From the NCBI GenBank assembly GCA_023664605.1, contig JAMPFF010000006.1, positions 1 through 64,000 on the forward strand: a DNA stretch of 64,000 nucleotides, given 5' to 3'. This document shows, piece by piece, positions 44,093 through 53,978 of the stretch (positions are counted from its first letter, which is position 1; each line of letters starts with the position of its first letter). Below the pieces are notes generated by a model, which did not search any database, was not told the origin of the DNA, and worked only from the letters and a program-made list of their open reading frames with translations. The translations under genes and the position numbers were made by a program. Origin of the DNA: Clostridium sp. Lineage in GTDB: Bacteria > Bacillota > Clostridia > Lachnospirales > Lachnospiraceae.

Positions 44093-45103
44093 CTAATCCT
44101 GTACGGTAATTTTCTCTCTGATTTTCTCGTTGATTTTCTGCTCTTTAAAAGTAATACACTGTAAAATAGAGTTCTTTATTTCAACCGATTTAGAACTGCC
44201 GTGCGTCTTTACGACAAGACCGTTTAAACCAAGCATCGGCGCGCCGCCGTACTGCTCCAAATCAAATGCTTTCAACGTCTGCTTTAACGCGGGCTTTACT
44301 AGGAGTGCGCCAATCTTACTGCGAAAGGAAGTCATCATGCCCGCCTTTACCTTTTTAATCAAAGTGCCGCCGACGCCCTCATACATTTTTAAAATCACGT
44401 TGCCGACAAATGCCTCGCATACAATAACATCCGCCAGCCCCGCAGGAATATCCCTTGCCTCAATACTCCCTGTAAAATTGATATCAGGACAGCTTTTTAA
44501 CAGCGGAAACGTTTCCTTGACAAGCGCGTTGCCCTTTTCTTCTTCTGCACCGATATTGACAATCGCCACTTTCGGATTTTTGACGCCCATTACATTTTCC
44601 ATATAAATAGAACCCATCTTGGCAAACTGTACCAGATGAGACGGTCTTGCATCCACATTCGCGCCGCAGTCTACAAGCAGCGCGCAGCCGTTCTCCGTCG
44701 GAATAAGCGGCGCAAGCGGCGGTCTTTCCACGCCTTTAATCCGGCCTACAATAACCTGTCCGCCTACTAAGGATGCGCCAGTGCTGCCCGCCGATACATA
44801 AGCGTCGCATGTGCCGTCTTTTACCAGATATAGGGCTTTTACCAAAGAGGAATCTTTCTTCGTACGGATTGCCATAACGGGAGGTTCCGCCGTCTCGATA
44901 ATCTCACTTGCGGGAACAATCGTAAGCTGTTCTTCCGGATAGGTATATCCGGCAAGTTCGGCTTTTATCGCCTCTTCTTTTCCCACCAGATAAATTTTTA
45001 CTTTCCGGCTTTCGTTGATTGCTTCAACAGCTCCTTTTACAATTTCTTTCGGCGCATTGTCACCGCCCATGGCGTCAACTGCTACATTTACATATTCTCC
45101 CAT
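44093..45103 (-). CDS. plsX: Phosphate acyltransferase PlsX
   Basis: 336 residues from the ATG at 45103; the open frame continues to 45175 without support, and the usual N-terminus VNVAVDAMGGDNAPKEIVKG starts just after this ATG. Conserved stretches include IIETAEPPVMAIRTKKDSSL, YVSAGSTGASLVGG and ARPSHLVQFAKMG. It makes acyl-phosphate from acyl-ACP for phospholipid synthesis. It has its own promoter upstream. Confidence 0.96.
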   Translation of the reverse strand: MGEYVNVAVDAMGGDNAPKEIVKGAVEAINESRKVKIYLVGKEEAIKAELAGYTYPEEQLTIVPASEIIETAEPPVMAIRTKKDSSLVKALYLVKDGTCDAYVSAGSTGASLVGGQVIVGRIKGVERPPLAPLIPTENGCALLVDCGANVDARPSHLVQFAKMGSIYMENVMGVKNPKVAIVNIGAEEEKGNALVKETFPLLKSCPDINFTGSIEARDIPAGLADVIVCEAFVGNVILKMYEGVGGTLIKKVKAGMMTSFRSKIGALLVKPALKQTLKAFDLEQYGGAPMLGLNGLVVKTHGSSKSVEIKNSILQCITFKEQKINEKIREKITVQD

Positions 45104-45183
45104 GACAATTTCCGTATTCCTTTCGTCAATTCGCAAACCCGTGCCATATGCACATTCTTTTTCTTGTCCAAGCATCTTATACT

Positions 45184-45212
45184 AATATACTAAACCATAG
45201 CCTAAAAATCAA
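45184..45212 (-). promoter_or_regulatory. Promoter of plsX-acpP
   Basis: On the minus strand TTGATT (45207-45212), a 17-base spacer and TATATT (45184-45189), 81 bases before the chosen ATG. No FapR-type operator was recognised. Confidence 0.55.
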
Positions 45213-45223
45213 GTTATTCGATA

Positions 45224-45300
45224 AAAAATCGTCGTGAGAAACCGACGATTACAAGAATTTGCATGGCAAATTCCTGATGATGCCTGTAGGGATTTCCTAT
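45224..45300 (-). repeat. 77-bp double stem-loop repeat, copy 2 (rpmF-plsX intergenic)
   Basis: Matches 27117-27193 at 73 of 77 positions without gaps. It lies just downstream of the rpmF terminator, the same relative position as copy 1 after rplS. The terminator-like end on the minus strand is followed by six T. Confidence 0.9.
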
Positions 45301-45303
45301 TAT

Positions 45304-45345
45304 ATAAAAAATCAAGAGATTATATATCATATAAACTCTTGATTT
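45304..45345 (-). terminator. Terminator of rpmF
   Basis: On the minus strand AAATCAAGAG pairs with CTCTTGATTT, followed by TTTTTT. Confidence 0.85.
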
Positions 45346-45366
45346 CATCCGCGTTTTCTTCGTTAG

Positions 45367-45546
45367 TTAGTCAACCGCAATAATTTCTTTTTTGTTGTAT
45401 GTGCCGCACTTTTTGCATACTCTGTGAGGAACCATCAGCGCGCCGCATTTACTGCATTTTACTAATGTAGGAGCAGACATTTTCCAGTTTGCTCTTCTCT
45501 TATCTCTTCTTCCTTTAGAAGATTTGTTCTTAGGACAAATAGACAT
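45367..45546 (-). CDS. rpmF: 50S ribosomal protein L32
   Basis: 59 residues behind AGGAGGTG. The N-terminus MSICPKNKSSKGRRDKRRAN is basic, and a zinc ribbon follows: CSKCGALMVPHRVCKKCG with four Cys in CxxC pairs. The zinc form is intact. It starts 3 bases after yceD, the conserved yceD-rpmF pair. Confidence 0.97.
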   Translation of the reverse strand: MSICPKNKSSKGRRDKRRANWKMSAPTLVKCSKCGALMVPHRVCKKCGTYNKKEIIAVD

Positions 45547-45548
45547 CG

Positions 45549-46088
45549 TTACACCTCCTTATTCGCATTAAAGATATCTTTTATCACTGCCATCCGGGGG
45601 TCAGGAACGAATGTATCACATTCACAGCTTCCTGTATTTAAATCCTTGCCGCACTGTAAGCATATGCCTTTACAATCCGGCTTGCACAACACTTTCCGAG
45701 GCCAGTTGATTATGATTTCATTGTTCAGTAAGTCCTCTACATTCAGTTGATAACCGTCCATAAAAACCTGGTCATCATCCGATATATCCTCTTTATCCGA
45801 TTCCGTCCTCTCCACGTCAGGCGCATACACTTGCCTGTTAATATGAAGCTTAAGCTTCTCTTGAACGGGCTTTAAACATCGGTCACACTTCATGGCAAAC
45901 GTTATTTCCGTCTCTCCCACAACTTCTGCCCTGTTCTTACCGGTATTGGTAAAGACAAAGCAAATCGGCGTCATGTCAAGAATCTGAAATGCCTCCCTGC
46001 CAACGGTTACCTTAGTCAGTTCTGCTTTCACCTGCATGGTAAGTTCTTTGTCATCGGATGTTAATACATCAGTTAAATTTATGAACAT
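45549..46088 (-). CDS. yceD: DUF177/YceD-family protein
   Basis: 179 residues. Cysteines occur as CDRCLKP in the middle and as CKPDCKGICLQCGKDLN near the end, the conserved metal-type cluster of DUF177. The family is linked to 23S rRNA accumulation and always precedes rpmF. A consensus promoter drives the operon. Confidence 0.95.
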   Translation of the reverse strand: MFINLTDVLTSDDKELTMQVKAELTKVTVGREAFQILDMTPICFVFTNTGKNRAEVVGETEITFAMKCDRCLKPVQEKLKLHINRQVYAPDVERTESDKEDISDDDQVFMDGYQLNVEDLLNNEIIINWPRKVLCKPDCKGICLQCGKDLNTGSCECDTFVPDPRMAVIKDIFNANKEV

Positions 46089-46114
46089 AGCCGACTCCTA
46101 TCCACACTCAAACT

Positions 46115-46143
46115 ATTATACATAGGCCGCTTAGGTTTGTCAA
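46115..46143 (-). promoter_or_regulatory. Consensus promoter of the yceD-rpmF operon
   Basis: On the minus strand TTGACA (46138-46143), 17 bases, TATAAT (46115-46120). The -35 box contains the stop codon of the upstream membrane protein gene. Confidence 0.85.
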
Positions 46144-48473
46144 CACTTTATTGCATCCGCCCGTTCCTTTAGCGTTCCTGTTTTCTTTTTATCACGCATC
46201 ATATAAATAACGATACCCGCCACGGTAAGCAATGATACTGCCTCACATACCCGCCAATACCAGGGTTCTTTAAACCTCACATGAAAACTTCCCGTAAATC
46301 CCGCCGGAACGGATACGGAAGCACGATATGACTCACCGGGTACGACTTGCAGTTTTTCTCCGCTGTCGGCTGCCGCGTAATATCCTTTATACAGAATCAA
46401 CGGCACCTCCACCTGCGCAACCTTGTCTGAATGATTGCTAAGAGAAACTGTTACGCCGTTTTTCTCCCTATGCCAGTCATCTATCTGCACATTATCAGCA
46501 TCATAAGTCAGTTGGTCAACATATTTTTCCTTATATTCATCCAAACCGGTATATTTATCCCATTCAACCGGAATATATTCCCCATACCCCACATCCAAAA
46601 AGTCCAGTTCTCCGGCCTGATAAACCTGATAAATATGTCCTGTATTGAGACATTCGCTCATATAGGATATTCCCTGCCATACAGACAAAAAGAGCAGCAA
46701 TCCTGCCAGTATATTTCTATGCTTTTGCGCAATCCACTCCTTTTTTAAGATGATGCAGGATAAATAAGCCAGCATCAAGCCCGAAATAACTAAAAAACGC
46801 CACGGATATTGAAGGCTTTTAACGGGCATTTTTAATATCGGAATCCTATCGACAAACCATGTATAGGGGAATAAATACGTCGTCATAAAAAGGCTTAAAA
46901 CAATCAAAAATACAACCAGATATTCTTCTTTCTTTTCCGATATATTTCTTTCCTTTTTCCCAAAGCACAAAACTATCCAGCCTGCCAACACAGCCATGGC
47001 CGCACAGCCAACGGTTCGCGGCATATCCGCTATGGCGCCTTTATTTAAGCCGACAGGTCCTCCCATAGCCAGATAATCGGTCATAAAAAGCTGCGCTACA
47101 ACAGCGGATCTCCCCTCCAGTTTATATGGCGTGTAGGAATCAAGATTATTAATCACATACGTTCCGCTTAACATATAGTCCAAAAAGGGAACAAGGAACC
47201 AAAGATTGCAGCATATCATCGCCGCAACAGCTTTACCAAATACAAGCAATGTCTTTTTTCGTATCGTTTTTTTCCATAAAACAAGGACTGTCAGAATGAT
47301 AAAAAGAGCCGTTATTTCCGTCGTAAGCATATGGGATAGAAAAATGCCGCTGCATCCAATCGTAAGTGGAATCCAGCTTCTGCTATGCTCTTTGGACTCT
47401 TCCGGAAGCGTATAAATCCGCCACAATCCGTATACAACTAACGGCATAAATGCCATTGCCGCATACTCTCCTGCCGCTCCCCTTGCAAAAATGCTGTACA
47501 GACGATAGATATTAAGTGAGTATACCACCGTACATACAATGCCCACTTTGTCGTTACCCATCTTGGAAAAGCAATGATAAGCGATAAAGATTGTCAATGC
47601 ATTAATGAAAACAATATAAAATTTATAAGCCGCCTGTATGGATACCCCGAAAATACGTAAAATTGCCGGAATATATAACAGAAAATCACCATAAAATACA
47701 GATGCGGCATACCCATGCCCATTCAGCCATTCCGGTACGATTTTAACCGGAAAAACACCATTTTGCAAAGCGATACTGATTCCTTCAATTCTCTGCAGAT
47801 GGAAGCCCATATCATAAGAATTGCCGAACAAATAATTTGTCATCAGCGGAATATTGCTGGCAACAAACAATAAAAAAAGGATTTTAAAGTGCAATTTCGC
47901 CTTTTCATTTGTAAAAACTTTATCTTTTAACAGATAAAGAATCACTAATCCATCTATTAACAAAAAGCATACTGCAATCCCAAACAGGAAGTTTCTTGTT
48001 GCAGTCGGCGAGGTAAACACTCTGACGTTTCTAAGTAAGATATAATCCCCATCAACCGCATCTCCGGTCAGTCTTCCCCATACCTGTAACGATTCCGCAT
48101 AACGCACTTTAAAATCACACGATAACCTCCCGGAAGCTTTCAACGGAATTTTAGCAATTCTCTCGTCCAGCCGTCCGCCTGCATATTGAACCTCTAATGC
48201 CGTTCCGTTTCCTCCCATAAATTCATACTCTGCCTCAACCGTATATAACCCTTTAGGCAGAGAAAAAGCAGGCGTAGCAACATAACTGTGACCGGTTGAC
48301 ATATCCACATAAAATCCGTTTTCTCCGGAATCATAGAGCAAGTCTTCCTGTGCATAATTTAATTCCACTTTTTCACGTCTGCTATATACAAAGCCTGCAA
48401 TACAGGTAAACAATAATTCCGCGGCTATTAGTCCTATCCAGAATTTTTTACCCGTTTTAAACTTCTGAAACAT
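46140..48473 (-). CDS. Large polytopic membrane protein, possible GT-C glycosyltransferase-like
   Basis: 777 residues. One N-terminal membrane span (about 13-30) is followed by a beta-rich region outside (about 35-150, ending near the next span at 160). Ten or more further spans (about 160-575) contain charged loops such as SYDMGFHLQRIEGIS near 218 and GHGYAASVFYGDFLLYIP near 248. A soluble C-terminal domain (about 610-740) precedes a final span and a basic tail. The design resembles YfhO/6-pyruvoyl-tetrahydropterin-related GT-C membrane proteins that transfer lipid-linked sugars. It lies between alaS and the yceD promoter on the same strand; the spacing of about 20 bases after alaS suggests co-transcription. 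Confidence 0.7.
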   Translation of the reverse strand: MFQKFKTGKKFWIGLIAAELLFTCIAGFVYSRREKVELNYAQEDLLYDSGENGFYVDMSTGHSYVATPAFSLPKGLYTVEAEYEFMGGNGTALEVQYAGGRLDERIAKIPLKASGRLSCDFKVRYAESLQVWGRLTGDAVDGDYILLRNVRVFTSPTATRNFLFGIAVCFLLIDGLVILYLLKDKVFTNEKAKLHFKILFLLFVASNIPLMTNYLFGNSYDMGFHLQRIEGISIALQNGVFPVKIVPEWLNGHGYAASVFYGDFLLYIPAILRIFGVSIQAAYKFYIVFINALTIFIAYHCFSKMGNDKVGIVCTVVYSLNIYRLYSIFARGAAGEYAAMAFMPLVVYGLWRIYTLPEESKEHSRSWIPLTIGCSGIFLSHMLTTEITALFIILTVLVLWKKTIRKKTLLVFGKAVAAMICCNLWFLVPFLDYMLSGTYVINNLDSYTPYKLEGRSAVVAQLFMTDYLAMGGPVGLNKGAIADMPRTVGCAAMAVLAGWIVLCFGKKERNISEKKEEYLVVFLIVLSLFMTTYLFPYTWFVDRIPILKMPVKSLQYPWRFLVISGLMLAYLSCIILKKEWIAQKHRNILAGLLLFLSVWQGISYMSECLNTGHIYQVYQAGELDFLDVGYGEYIPVEWDKYTGLDEYKEKYVDQLTYDADNVQIDDWHREKNGVTVSLSNHSDKVAQVEVPLILYKGYYAAADSGEKLQVVPGESYRASVSVPAGFTGSFHVRFKEPWYWRVCEAVSLLTVAGIVIYMMRDKKKTGTLKERADAIKC

Positions 48474-48494
48474 TCTCTTTCCTCCGAAAATGGC

Positions 48495-51134
48495 TTAGTT
48501 TATCTGTCCTTCCAGCACTTTCGCCGCCTCTTCCATAGCCGCATCCATGCCTGCCGGGTTCTTGCCGCCCGCCTGCGCCATATTCGGGCGTCCGCCGCCG
48601 CCGCCGCCGACAAGCGCCGCAATGCCTTTAATCAGGTTTCCGGCATGAGCGCCCATTTTCATTGCGCCATCCGTTGCCATAGCAATTAAATTTACCTTAC
48701 CGTCTTTGTCAGACGCCAGTACAACGACGCCTTCGCCCAGCTTTTCTTTCAACTGGTCTCCCAAATCGCGCAGACCGTTCATATCCACGCCGGACACTTT
48801 AGCGGCAAGCAGTTTTACGCCTTTTACCTCTCTCACCTTATCCATAACATCGCCAAGCGCATCTTTCGCCGCCTTGCTCTTTAAAGATTCGTTTTCACTC
48901 TGCAAAGTTTTTAATTCCGCCATCAAATGCTGACATCTATCAAGCAGGTTCGCCGGGGTCGCTTTCAATATTTTAGCCGCTTCCTCCAGCTTCTCCTCCA
49001 ACTGCGCATAATATTTCACAACGCCGTCGCCTGTCAGCGCCTCAATCCTTCTGACGCCGGCTGCAACGCCGCTCTCTGAAATAATCTTAAAGGAAGAAAT
49101 AACACCTGTATTGGAAACGTGCGTACCGCCGCAGAACTCCTTGGAGAAATCTCCCATTTCCACAACACGTACCATTTCCCCGTACTTTTCGCCAAAAAGC
49201 GCCATCGCGCCCGTCTTTTTTGCTTCTTCCATCGTAAGTACTTCCGTTACTACCGGAAGATTCTCCGCAATCTTTTCATTGACAATCTGCTCTACTTTCT
49301 GCAATTCTTCCGCAGTCATGGCTGAAAAATGAGAAAAGTCAAACCGCAGTCTTTCGCCGTCATTATAAGAACCCGCCTGCTCGACATGCGTGCCAAGCAC
49401 CATACGCAGCGCTTTCTGTAAAAGATGCGTCGCGCTGTGGTTTTTACAGGTTGCGCCTCTTCTTTGCGCATCAACCTCCAGCGTCACGGTATCTCCCGTT
49501 TTAAACATACCGGAAACCACACGCCCGATATGCGCCACCTTGCCGCCTAAAAGCTGCACGGTATCTTCCACCTTAAACTCGCCGTCCGCACTGCGGATGA
49601 TGCCGATATCGCCGGACTGTCCGCCCATCGTTGCATAAAACGGCGTCTCGCTTACAAAAATCGTTCCCACTTCACCGTCCGTAAGCGCTTCTACAATTTC
49701 ATTCTCCGTTGTCAGCACTGAAATTTTAGAATCATGCGCTAACTTATCATATCCGACGAAAGCAGAAGTTACCGCAGGGTCTATGGACTCGTACACCGTC
49801 ACATCCGCGCCCATATAGTTTGTTACTTTACGCGCCTTGCGCGCCTTGACCTTCTGCTCCTCCATCGCCGCCGCGAAACCTTTTTCATCTACGCTGAAAT
49901 TCTTTTCCGCCAGAATCTCCTTTGTCAAATCAATCGGGAATCCATATGTGTCGTATAATTTAAAGGCATCTTCACCGGAAAGCTCTTTTTTACTTTCTTT
50001 TTGCAGATTCTCCTCCATTTCCATTAAGATGCTTAACCCCTGGTCGATTGTCTTGTTGAATTTATTTTCCTCCTGTGTCAATACGTTGAAAATAAACTCT
50101 TTCTTCTCATCCAGCTCAGGATAGCCGTCCTTAGAACCCTCTATGACCGTATTGCTCAAATCAGCAAGAAATGTTCCCTGAATACCGAGTTTACGCCCCT
50201 GACGCGCCGCCCTTCTGATAATACGGCGCAGAACATAGCCGCGCCCCTCGTTGGATGGCATAATGCCGTCGGAAATCATAAAAGTAGCGGAACGGATATG
50301 GTCGGTAATGATACGGATGGAAACATCCGTCTCTTCCTTTTCTTTATAAGTAACACCTGCTATTTCACAAACCTTTGTCCGCAGCGCAAGGATCGTATCG
50401 ACGTCGAAAATAGAATCCACATCCTGCACGACGGAAGCAAGTCTTTCCAATCCCATGCCGGTATCAATATTTTTCTGTGACAGTTCGGTATAATTTCCCT
50501 TGCCGTCGTTGTCAAACTGTGTAAAGACGTTATTCCATATTTCCATATAGCGGTCGCAGTCACAGCCTACCGTACAATCCGGCTTTCCGCATCCATACTT
50601 TTCACCTCGGTCATAATACACCTCGGAACAGGGTCCGCACGGTCCGGAACCATGCTCCCAGAAATTATCCTCTTTTCCGAAACGGTAAATACGCTCCGGC
50701 GCAATGCCGATTTCTTTTGTCCAGATTTCAAACGCCTCGTCGTCCTCTTCATAGATAGACGGATAGAGCCTGTCCGCGTCCAGCCCGACCACTTCCGTCA
50801 GAAATTCCCAGCACCAGGCGATTGCTTCATGCTTAAAATAATCCCCGAAAGAAAAGTTTCCCAGCATCTCAAAAAACGTGCCGTGTCTTGCCGTCTTGCC
50901 GACGTTCTCCAAATCGCCCGTACGAATACATTTCTGACAGGTTGTCACGCGGCGTCTCGGCGGTATCTCCTGTCCTGTAAAATAAGGTTTTAACGGCGCC
51001 ATGCCGGAATTAATTAACAATAAGCTGTTATCGTTATGCGGCACCAAAGAAAAACTTTTCATTTTCAGATGTTCCTTACTCTCAAAAAATTCAAGAAACA
51101 TACGCCGCAACTCGTTCACACCATATTTTTTCAT
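48495..51134 (-). CDS. alaS: Alanyl-tRNA synthetase
   Basis: 879 residues, full length. The class II core opens RRMFLEFFESKEHLKMKSFS and has NSGMAPLKPYFTG and HGTFFEMLGNFSFGDYFKHE. The editing domain has HSATHLLQKALRMVLG and FCGGTHVSNTG with zinc ligands. The C-terminal DHHA1 part ends GGGGGGRPNMAQAGGKNP. It charges tRNA-Ala and edits Ser and Gly. It follows glyS with a palindromic repeat between them; no T-box leader was seen. Confidence 0.98.
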   Translation of the reverse strand: MKKYGVNELRRMFLEFFESKEHLKMKSFSLVPHNDNSLLLINSGMAPLKPYFTGQEIPPRRRVTTCQKCIRTGDLENVGKTARHGTFFEMLGNFSFGDYFKHEAIAWCWEFLTEVVGLDADRLYPSIYEEDDEAFEIWTKEIGIAPERIYRFGKEDNFWEHGSGPCGPCSEVYYDRGEKYGCGKPDCTVGCDCDRYMEIWNNVFTQFDNDGKGNYTELSQKNIDTGMGLERLASVVQDVDSIFDVDTILALRTKVCEIAGVTYKEKEETDVSIRIITDHIRSATFMISDGIMPSNEGRGYVLRRIIRRAARQGRKLGIQGTFLADLSNTVIEGSKDGYPELDEKKEFIFNVLTQEENKFNKTIDQGLSILMEMEENLQKESKKELSGEDAFKLYDTYGFPIDLTKEILAEKNFSVDEKGFAAAMEEQKVKARKARKVTNYMGADVTVYESIDPAVTSAFVGYDKLAHDSKISVLTTENEIVEALTDGEVGTIFVSETPFYATMGGQSGDIGIIRSADGEFKVEDTVQLLGGKVAHIGRVVSGMFKTGDTVTLEVDAQRRGATCKNHSATHLLQKALRMVLGTHVEQAGSYNDGERLRFDFSHFSAMTAEELQKVEQIVNEKIAENLPVVTEVLTMEEAKKTGAMALFGEKYGEMVRVVEMGDFSKEFCGGTHVSNTGVISSFKIISESGVAAGVRRIEALTGDGVVKYYAQLEEKLEEAAKILKATPANLLDRCQHLMAELKTLQSENESLKSKAAKDALGDVMDKVREVKGVKLLAAKVSGVDMNGLRDLGDQLKEKLGEGVVVLASDKDGKVNLIAMATDGAMKMGAHAGNLIKGIAALVGGGGGGRPNMAQAGGKNPAGMDAAMEEAAKVLEGQIN

Positions 51135-51147
51135 CTTTACTTATGCC

Positions 51148-51229
51148 CCTTTCTCAGCCTGCGATGTTTGTGTCTGGCGTTACCAACGTCAACACAAACT
51201 CGCGGTTGAAAGAATTTATTCTTTCAACC
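51148..51229. repeat. Repeat family B, copy 4 (glyS-alaS gap)
   Basis: Carries CAGCCTGCGATGTTTGTGTC and AACGTCAACACAAACTCGCG, then a hairpin GGTTGAAAGAATTTATTCTTTCAACC. It is the longest copy and supplies GAGAAAGGGG about 12 bases before the alaS ATG. Confidence 0.75.
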
Positions 51230-51230
51230 T

Positions 51231-52622
51231 CTAGAACTCAAATTTATCCGCAAAATAAGCATCCAGTTTTTCAATCTCCACGCGTTCCTGCTCCATGGAA
51301 TCCCTGAACCTGACGGTTACGCAGTTATCCGTCTCGGAATCAAAATCGTAGGTAATGCAAAACGGCGTGCCGATTTCATCCTGCCTTCTGTAACGCTTGC
51401 CGATATTGCCTCTGTCGTCGTATTCGCAGTTGTATTTTTTTGATAACTGCGTATAAATCTTTTCCGCGCCCTCGTTTAATTTCTTGGATAACGGCAGTAC
51501 GCCGATTTTTACAGGCGCAAGCGCGGGATGGAAATGCAGTACGGTACGCATATCCCCCTCCCTGATTTCTTCTTCGTCGTAAGCGCCGCAAAGTACGGCT
51601 AAAAAAAGCCTCTCCACGCCTAACGAAGGTTCAATCACATAGGGGATATATTTCTGCTGCTTCTCATCATCAAAATAACTCATATCCTGCTTGGACACAT
51701 TCTGGTGCTGTGTCAAATCATAATCCGTCCTATCTGCAATGCCCCACAACTCGCCCCAGCCGAAAGGAAACAGATATTCAATATCTGTCGTCGCTTTGGA
51801 ATAGAACGACAATTCCTCCTTTTCATGGTCGCGGACTCTCATTTCCTCCGCTTTCATGCCAAGGCTCTTTAAAAAGTCGATACAATATTTTTTCCAGTAT
51901 GCGAACCACTCCAAGTCTGTGTCCGGCTCACAGAAAAACTCCATTTCCATCTGCTCAAACTCCCGGACGCGGAAAATAAAGTTGCCCGGCGTAATTTCAT
52001 TCCTGAAAGATTTGCCCACCTGACAGATACCGAAAGGAATCTTCTTACGGGAAGTTCTCTGTACATTTTTAAAGTTTACAAAAATACCCTGTGCGGTTTC
52101 GGGTCTTAAGTATACCGTATTCTTAGCGTCCTCCGTAACGCCCTGAAAGGTCTTAAACATCAGGTTAAACTGCCTGATATCCGTAAAATTATGTTTGCCG
52201 CAGGTCGGACAGGGAACATTATTTTCTTCAATAAACGCTTTCATCTGCTCCTGGCTCCAGCCGTCTATGGAACTTTCCAATGTTATTCCTTTTTCTTTTG
52301 CATAGTTCTCAATCATCTGGTCGGCACGGAAACGCTCATGACATTCCTTACAGTCCATCAACGGGTCAGAGAAACTTCCCAAATGTCCGGACGCCACCCA
52401 TGTCTGGGGATTCATCAAAATCGCGCAGTCCACGCCTACATTATATGGGCTTTCCATAACAAATTTCTGCCACCAGGCCTTTTTGATATTATTCTTAAGT
52501 TCCACGCCAAGGTTGCCGAAATCCCATGTATTGGCAAGACCCCCGTAAATTTCCGAACCCGGATATACAAATCCCCTTGACTTTGCTAACGCTACAATCT
52601 TCTCCATTGTCTTTTCCATCAT
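51231..52622 (-). CDS. glyS: Glycyl-tRNA synthetase, dimeric type
   Basis: 463 residues from the ATG at 52622, just after AAAGGAG. It is the single-chain eukaryote-like form, not the alpha/beta type: [62 protein letters not shown], and a C-terminal anticodon-binding domain ([34 protein letters not shown] sequence). It charges tRNA-Gly. A lipoprotein gene lies 41 bases upstream on the same strand. Confidence 0.97.
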   Translation of the reverse strand: MMEKTMEKIVALAKSRGFVYPGSEIYGGLANTWDFGNLGVELKNNIKKAWWQKFVMESPYNVGVDCAILMNPQTWVASGHLGSFSDPLMDCKECHERFRADQMIENYAKEKGITLESSIDGWSQEQMKAFIEENNVPCPTCGKHNFTDIRQFNLMFKTFQGVTEDAKNTVYLRPETAQGIFVNFKNVQRTSRKKIPFGICQVGKSFRNEITPGNFIFRVREFEQMEMEFFCEPDTDLEWFAYWKKYCIDFLKSLGMKAEEMRVRDHEKEELSFYSKATTDIEYLFPFGWGELWGIADRTDYDLTQHQNVSKQDMSYFDDEKQQKYIPYVIEPSLGVERLFLAVLCGAYDEEEIREGDMRTVLHFHPALAPVKIGVLPLSKKLNEGAEKIYTQLSKKYNCEYDDRGNIGKRYRRQDEIGTPFCITYDFDSETDNCVTVRFRDSMEQERVEIEKLDAYFADKFEF

Positions 52623-52663
52623 CTCATCTGCTCCTTTATGATTTATCAATATAATAAAACCTG

Positions 52664-53257
52664 TTATTGAAATACAATACAGGAAAGTATTTCCTCATCT
52701 TCTCCCGTTACTATCAGCGCATCTCTCTTGCCGGGGCGCATCACATTTTCACTGGTATATAAAATTTTATCATATACGTTGACGTCGAGTTGTTCTAAAG
52801 CCTTTGTCTGCACAATAACGACATGGTTCTCCCTGATAGCCGAAAGCTCCTCGTCGCTGATAACCTCTCCATCCTCTCCGACAATGTCTTTAAGGGAATA
52901 GCCTTTTTCAAACGCCTCCCCGACCGTTCCGCAGAACAGCTCCCTGTTATTATAATTTGTATACTCCGTACCGCTTTGATAAACCATTTTCACAATAATC
53001 TTATCACCGCTTGATTCCACCGACTCACAGACAATGGCGTCTTCACTGTCGCTATAACGGGCTATTTTCTCTTTAGCCATCTGCTCGAGTTCTTCCGGAT
53101 TATAATAATTTCTTTCAAATCCGTCTACTATCGTCTGCGTAATCTTTCCGTCTTTCATAACGGAAATCGTATTCATATCAGGAACGCCCGCACTGCCGCA
53201 CCCGGCCAGACAAAACGCGGCTGTCATGACAAATATCAATTTTTTCCACTTTCGCAT
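52664..53257 (-). CDS. Small predicted lipoprotein upstream of glyS
   Basis: 197 residues behind GAGGAGG. The N-terminus is a lipoprotein signal ([18 protein letters not shown]) with the lipobox LAGC at about residue 20. The rest is a soluble, mixed fold with a central [19 protein letters not shown] do not recognise the family. It has a good promoter and probably shares the transcript with glyS. Confidence 0.8.
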   Translation of the reverse strand: MRKWKKLIFVMTAAFCLAGCGSAGVPDMNTISVMKDGKITQTIVDGFERNYYNPEELEQMAKEKIARYSDSEDAIVCESVESSGDKIIVKMVYQSGTEYTNYNNRELFCGTVGEAFEKGYSLKDIVGEDGEVISDEELSAIRENHVVIVQTKALEQLDVNVYDKILYTSENVMRPGKRDALIVTGEDEEILSCIVFQ

Positions 53258-53286
53258 AAATTTTCCTCCTCAGAGACACTTCTGTT

Positions 53287-53315
53287 ATTATATCCGACTT
53301 AAGCCTGATTTTCAA
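53287..53315 (-). promoter_or_regulatory. Promoter of the lipoprotein-glyS transcript
   Basis: On the minus strand TTGAAA (53310-53315), 17 bases, TATAAT (53287-53292), 30 bases before the lipoprotein ATG. Confidence 0.8.
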
Positions 53316-53330
53316 CATACATCTTTCATT

Positions 53331-53978
53331 TTACAGGCCGTCCACTATTTCCAGACTCTTAAAAATCTTATCCACATATCGCATCCTATAATCATCCGCA
53401 ATCTCTTTTAACTGTGCCAACACACTGTCCGTAACCGTAAAGGTATACAATTTTTCAATGGAAGAAGTCATTATATAATAAACCGTATAATCGGTGGACT
53501 CGTCATATCCGCCATTTTCCGGCACACCCGGAAATTCACCGTTTAAAACCATCGCTTTCATCTCAAATATGTAGCGTACCAGCCTGTTGGGAATTTTCTC
53601 ATGCATAAGCGCCTTAAGAGACTGGTATAAAAGCTTTAGCATTTCCTTTTCATCATTATTTTCCCTTGTATAATAATCGATTACCTCCAGAAAATACATA
53701 CCATAATAGGCGGCCTCAAAATCATGGCGCAGACCCTCGAAATAATTACTGATATCCGCATCCACCAGATTGTAGGAACTTCTTCCGACATAAAGCTTAA
53801 AAGTGCCAAAAGAAAAAGGATTGGTCGCGGCAAGCAGCCTGCTGTTTTGTTTTCTTGCGCCTTTGGCAAATGCCGAAATCTTTCCTTTTTCTTTCGTTAA
53901 AATAACGACTCTTCTATCATATTCACCAATGGGTTCCGCTTTTAGAACCATCCCCGTAATCTCTGTAAACTCCTGCAT
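53331..53978 (-). CDS. recO: DNA repair protein RecO
   Basis: 215 residues from the ATG at 53978, eight bases after AGGTGG; the open frame to 54050 overlaps yqzL. The OB-fold N-terminus reads TEITGMVLKAEPIGEYDRRV and GKISAFAKGARKQNS; a helical domain follows. The four zinc-binding Cys seen in many RecO proteins are missing; the corresponding area is GEFPGVPENGGYDES. It acts in RecFOR loading of RecA and in annealing. It overlaps yqzL by 56 nt. Confidence 0.9.
   Translation of the reverse strand: MQEFTEITGMVLKAEPIGEYDRRVVILTKEKGKISAFAKGARKQNSRLLAATNPFSFGTFKLYVGRSSYNLVDADISNYFEGLRHDFEAAYYGMYFLEVIDYYTRENNDEKEMLKLLYQSLKALMHEKIPNRLVRYIFEMKAMVLNGEFPGVPENGGYDESTDYTVYYIMTSSIEKLYTFTVTDSVLAQLKEIADDYRMRYVDKIFKSLEIVDGL

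Noticed and set aside
51135..51230. T-box riboswitch sought before alaS and glyS
   Set aside because: No T-box antiterminator core or specifier stem could be found; the gap holds repeat family B.
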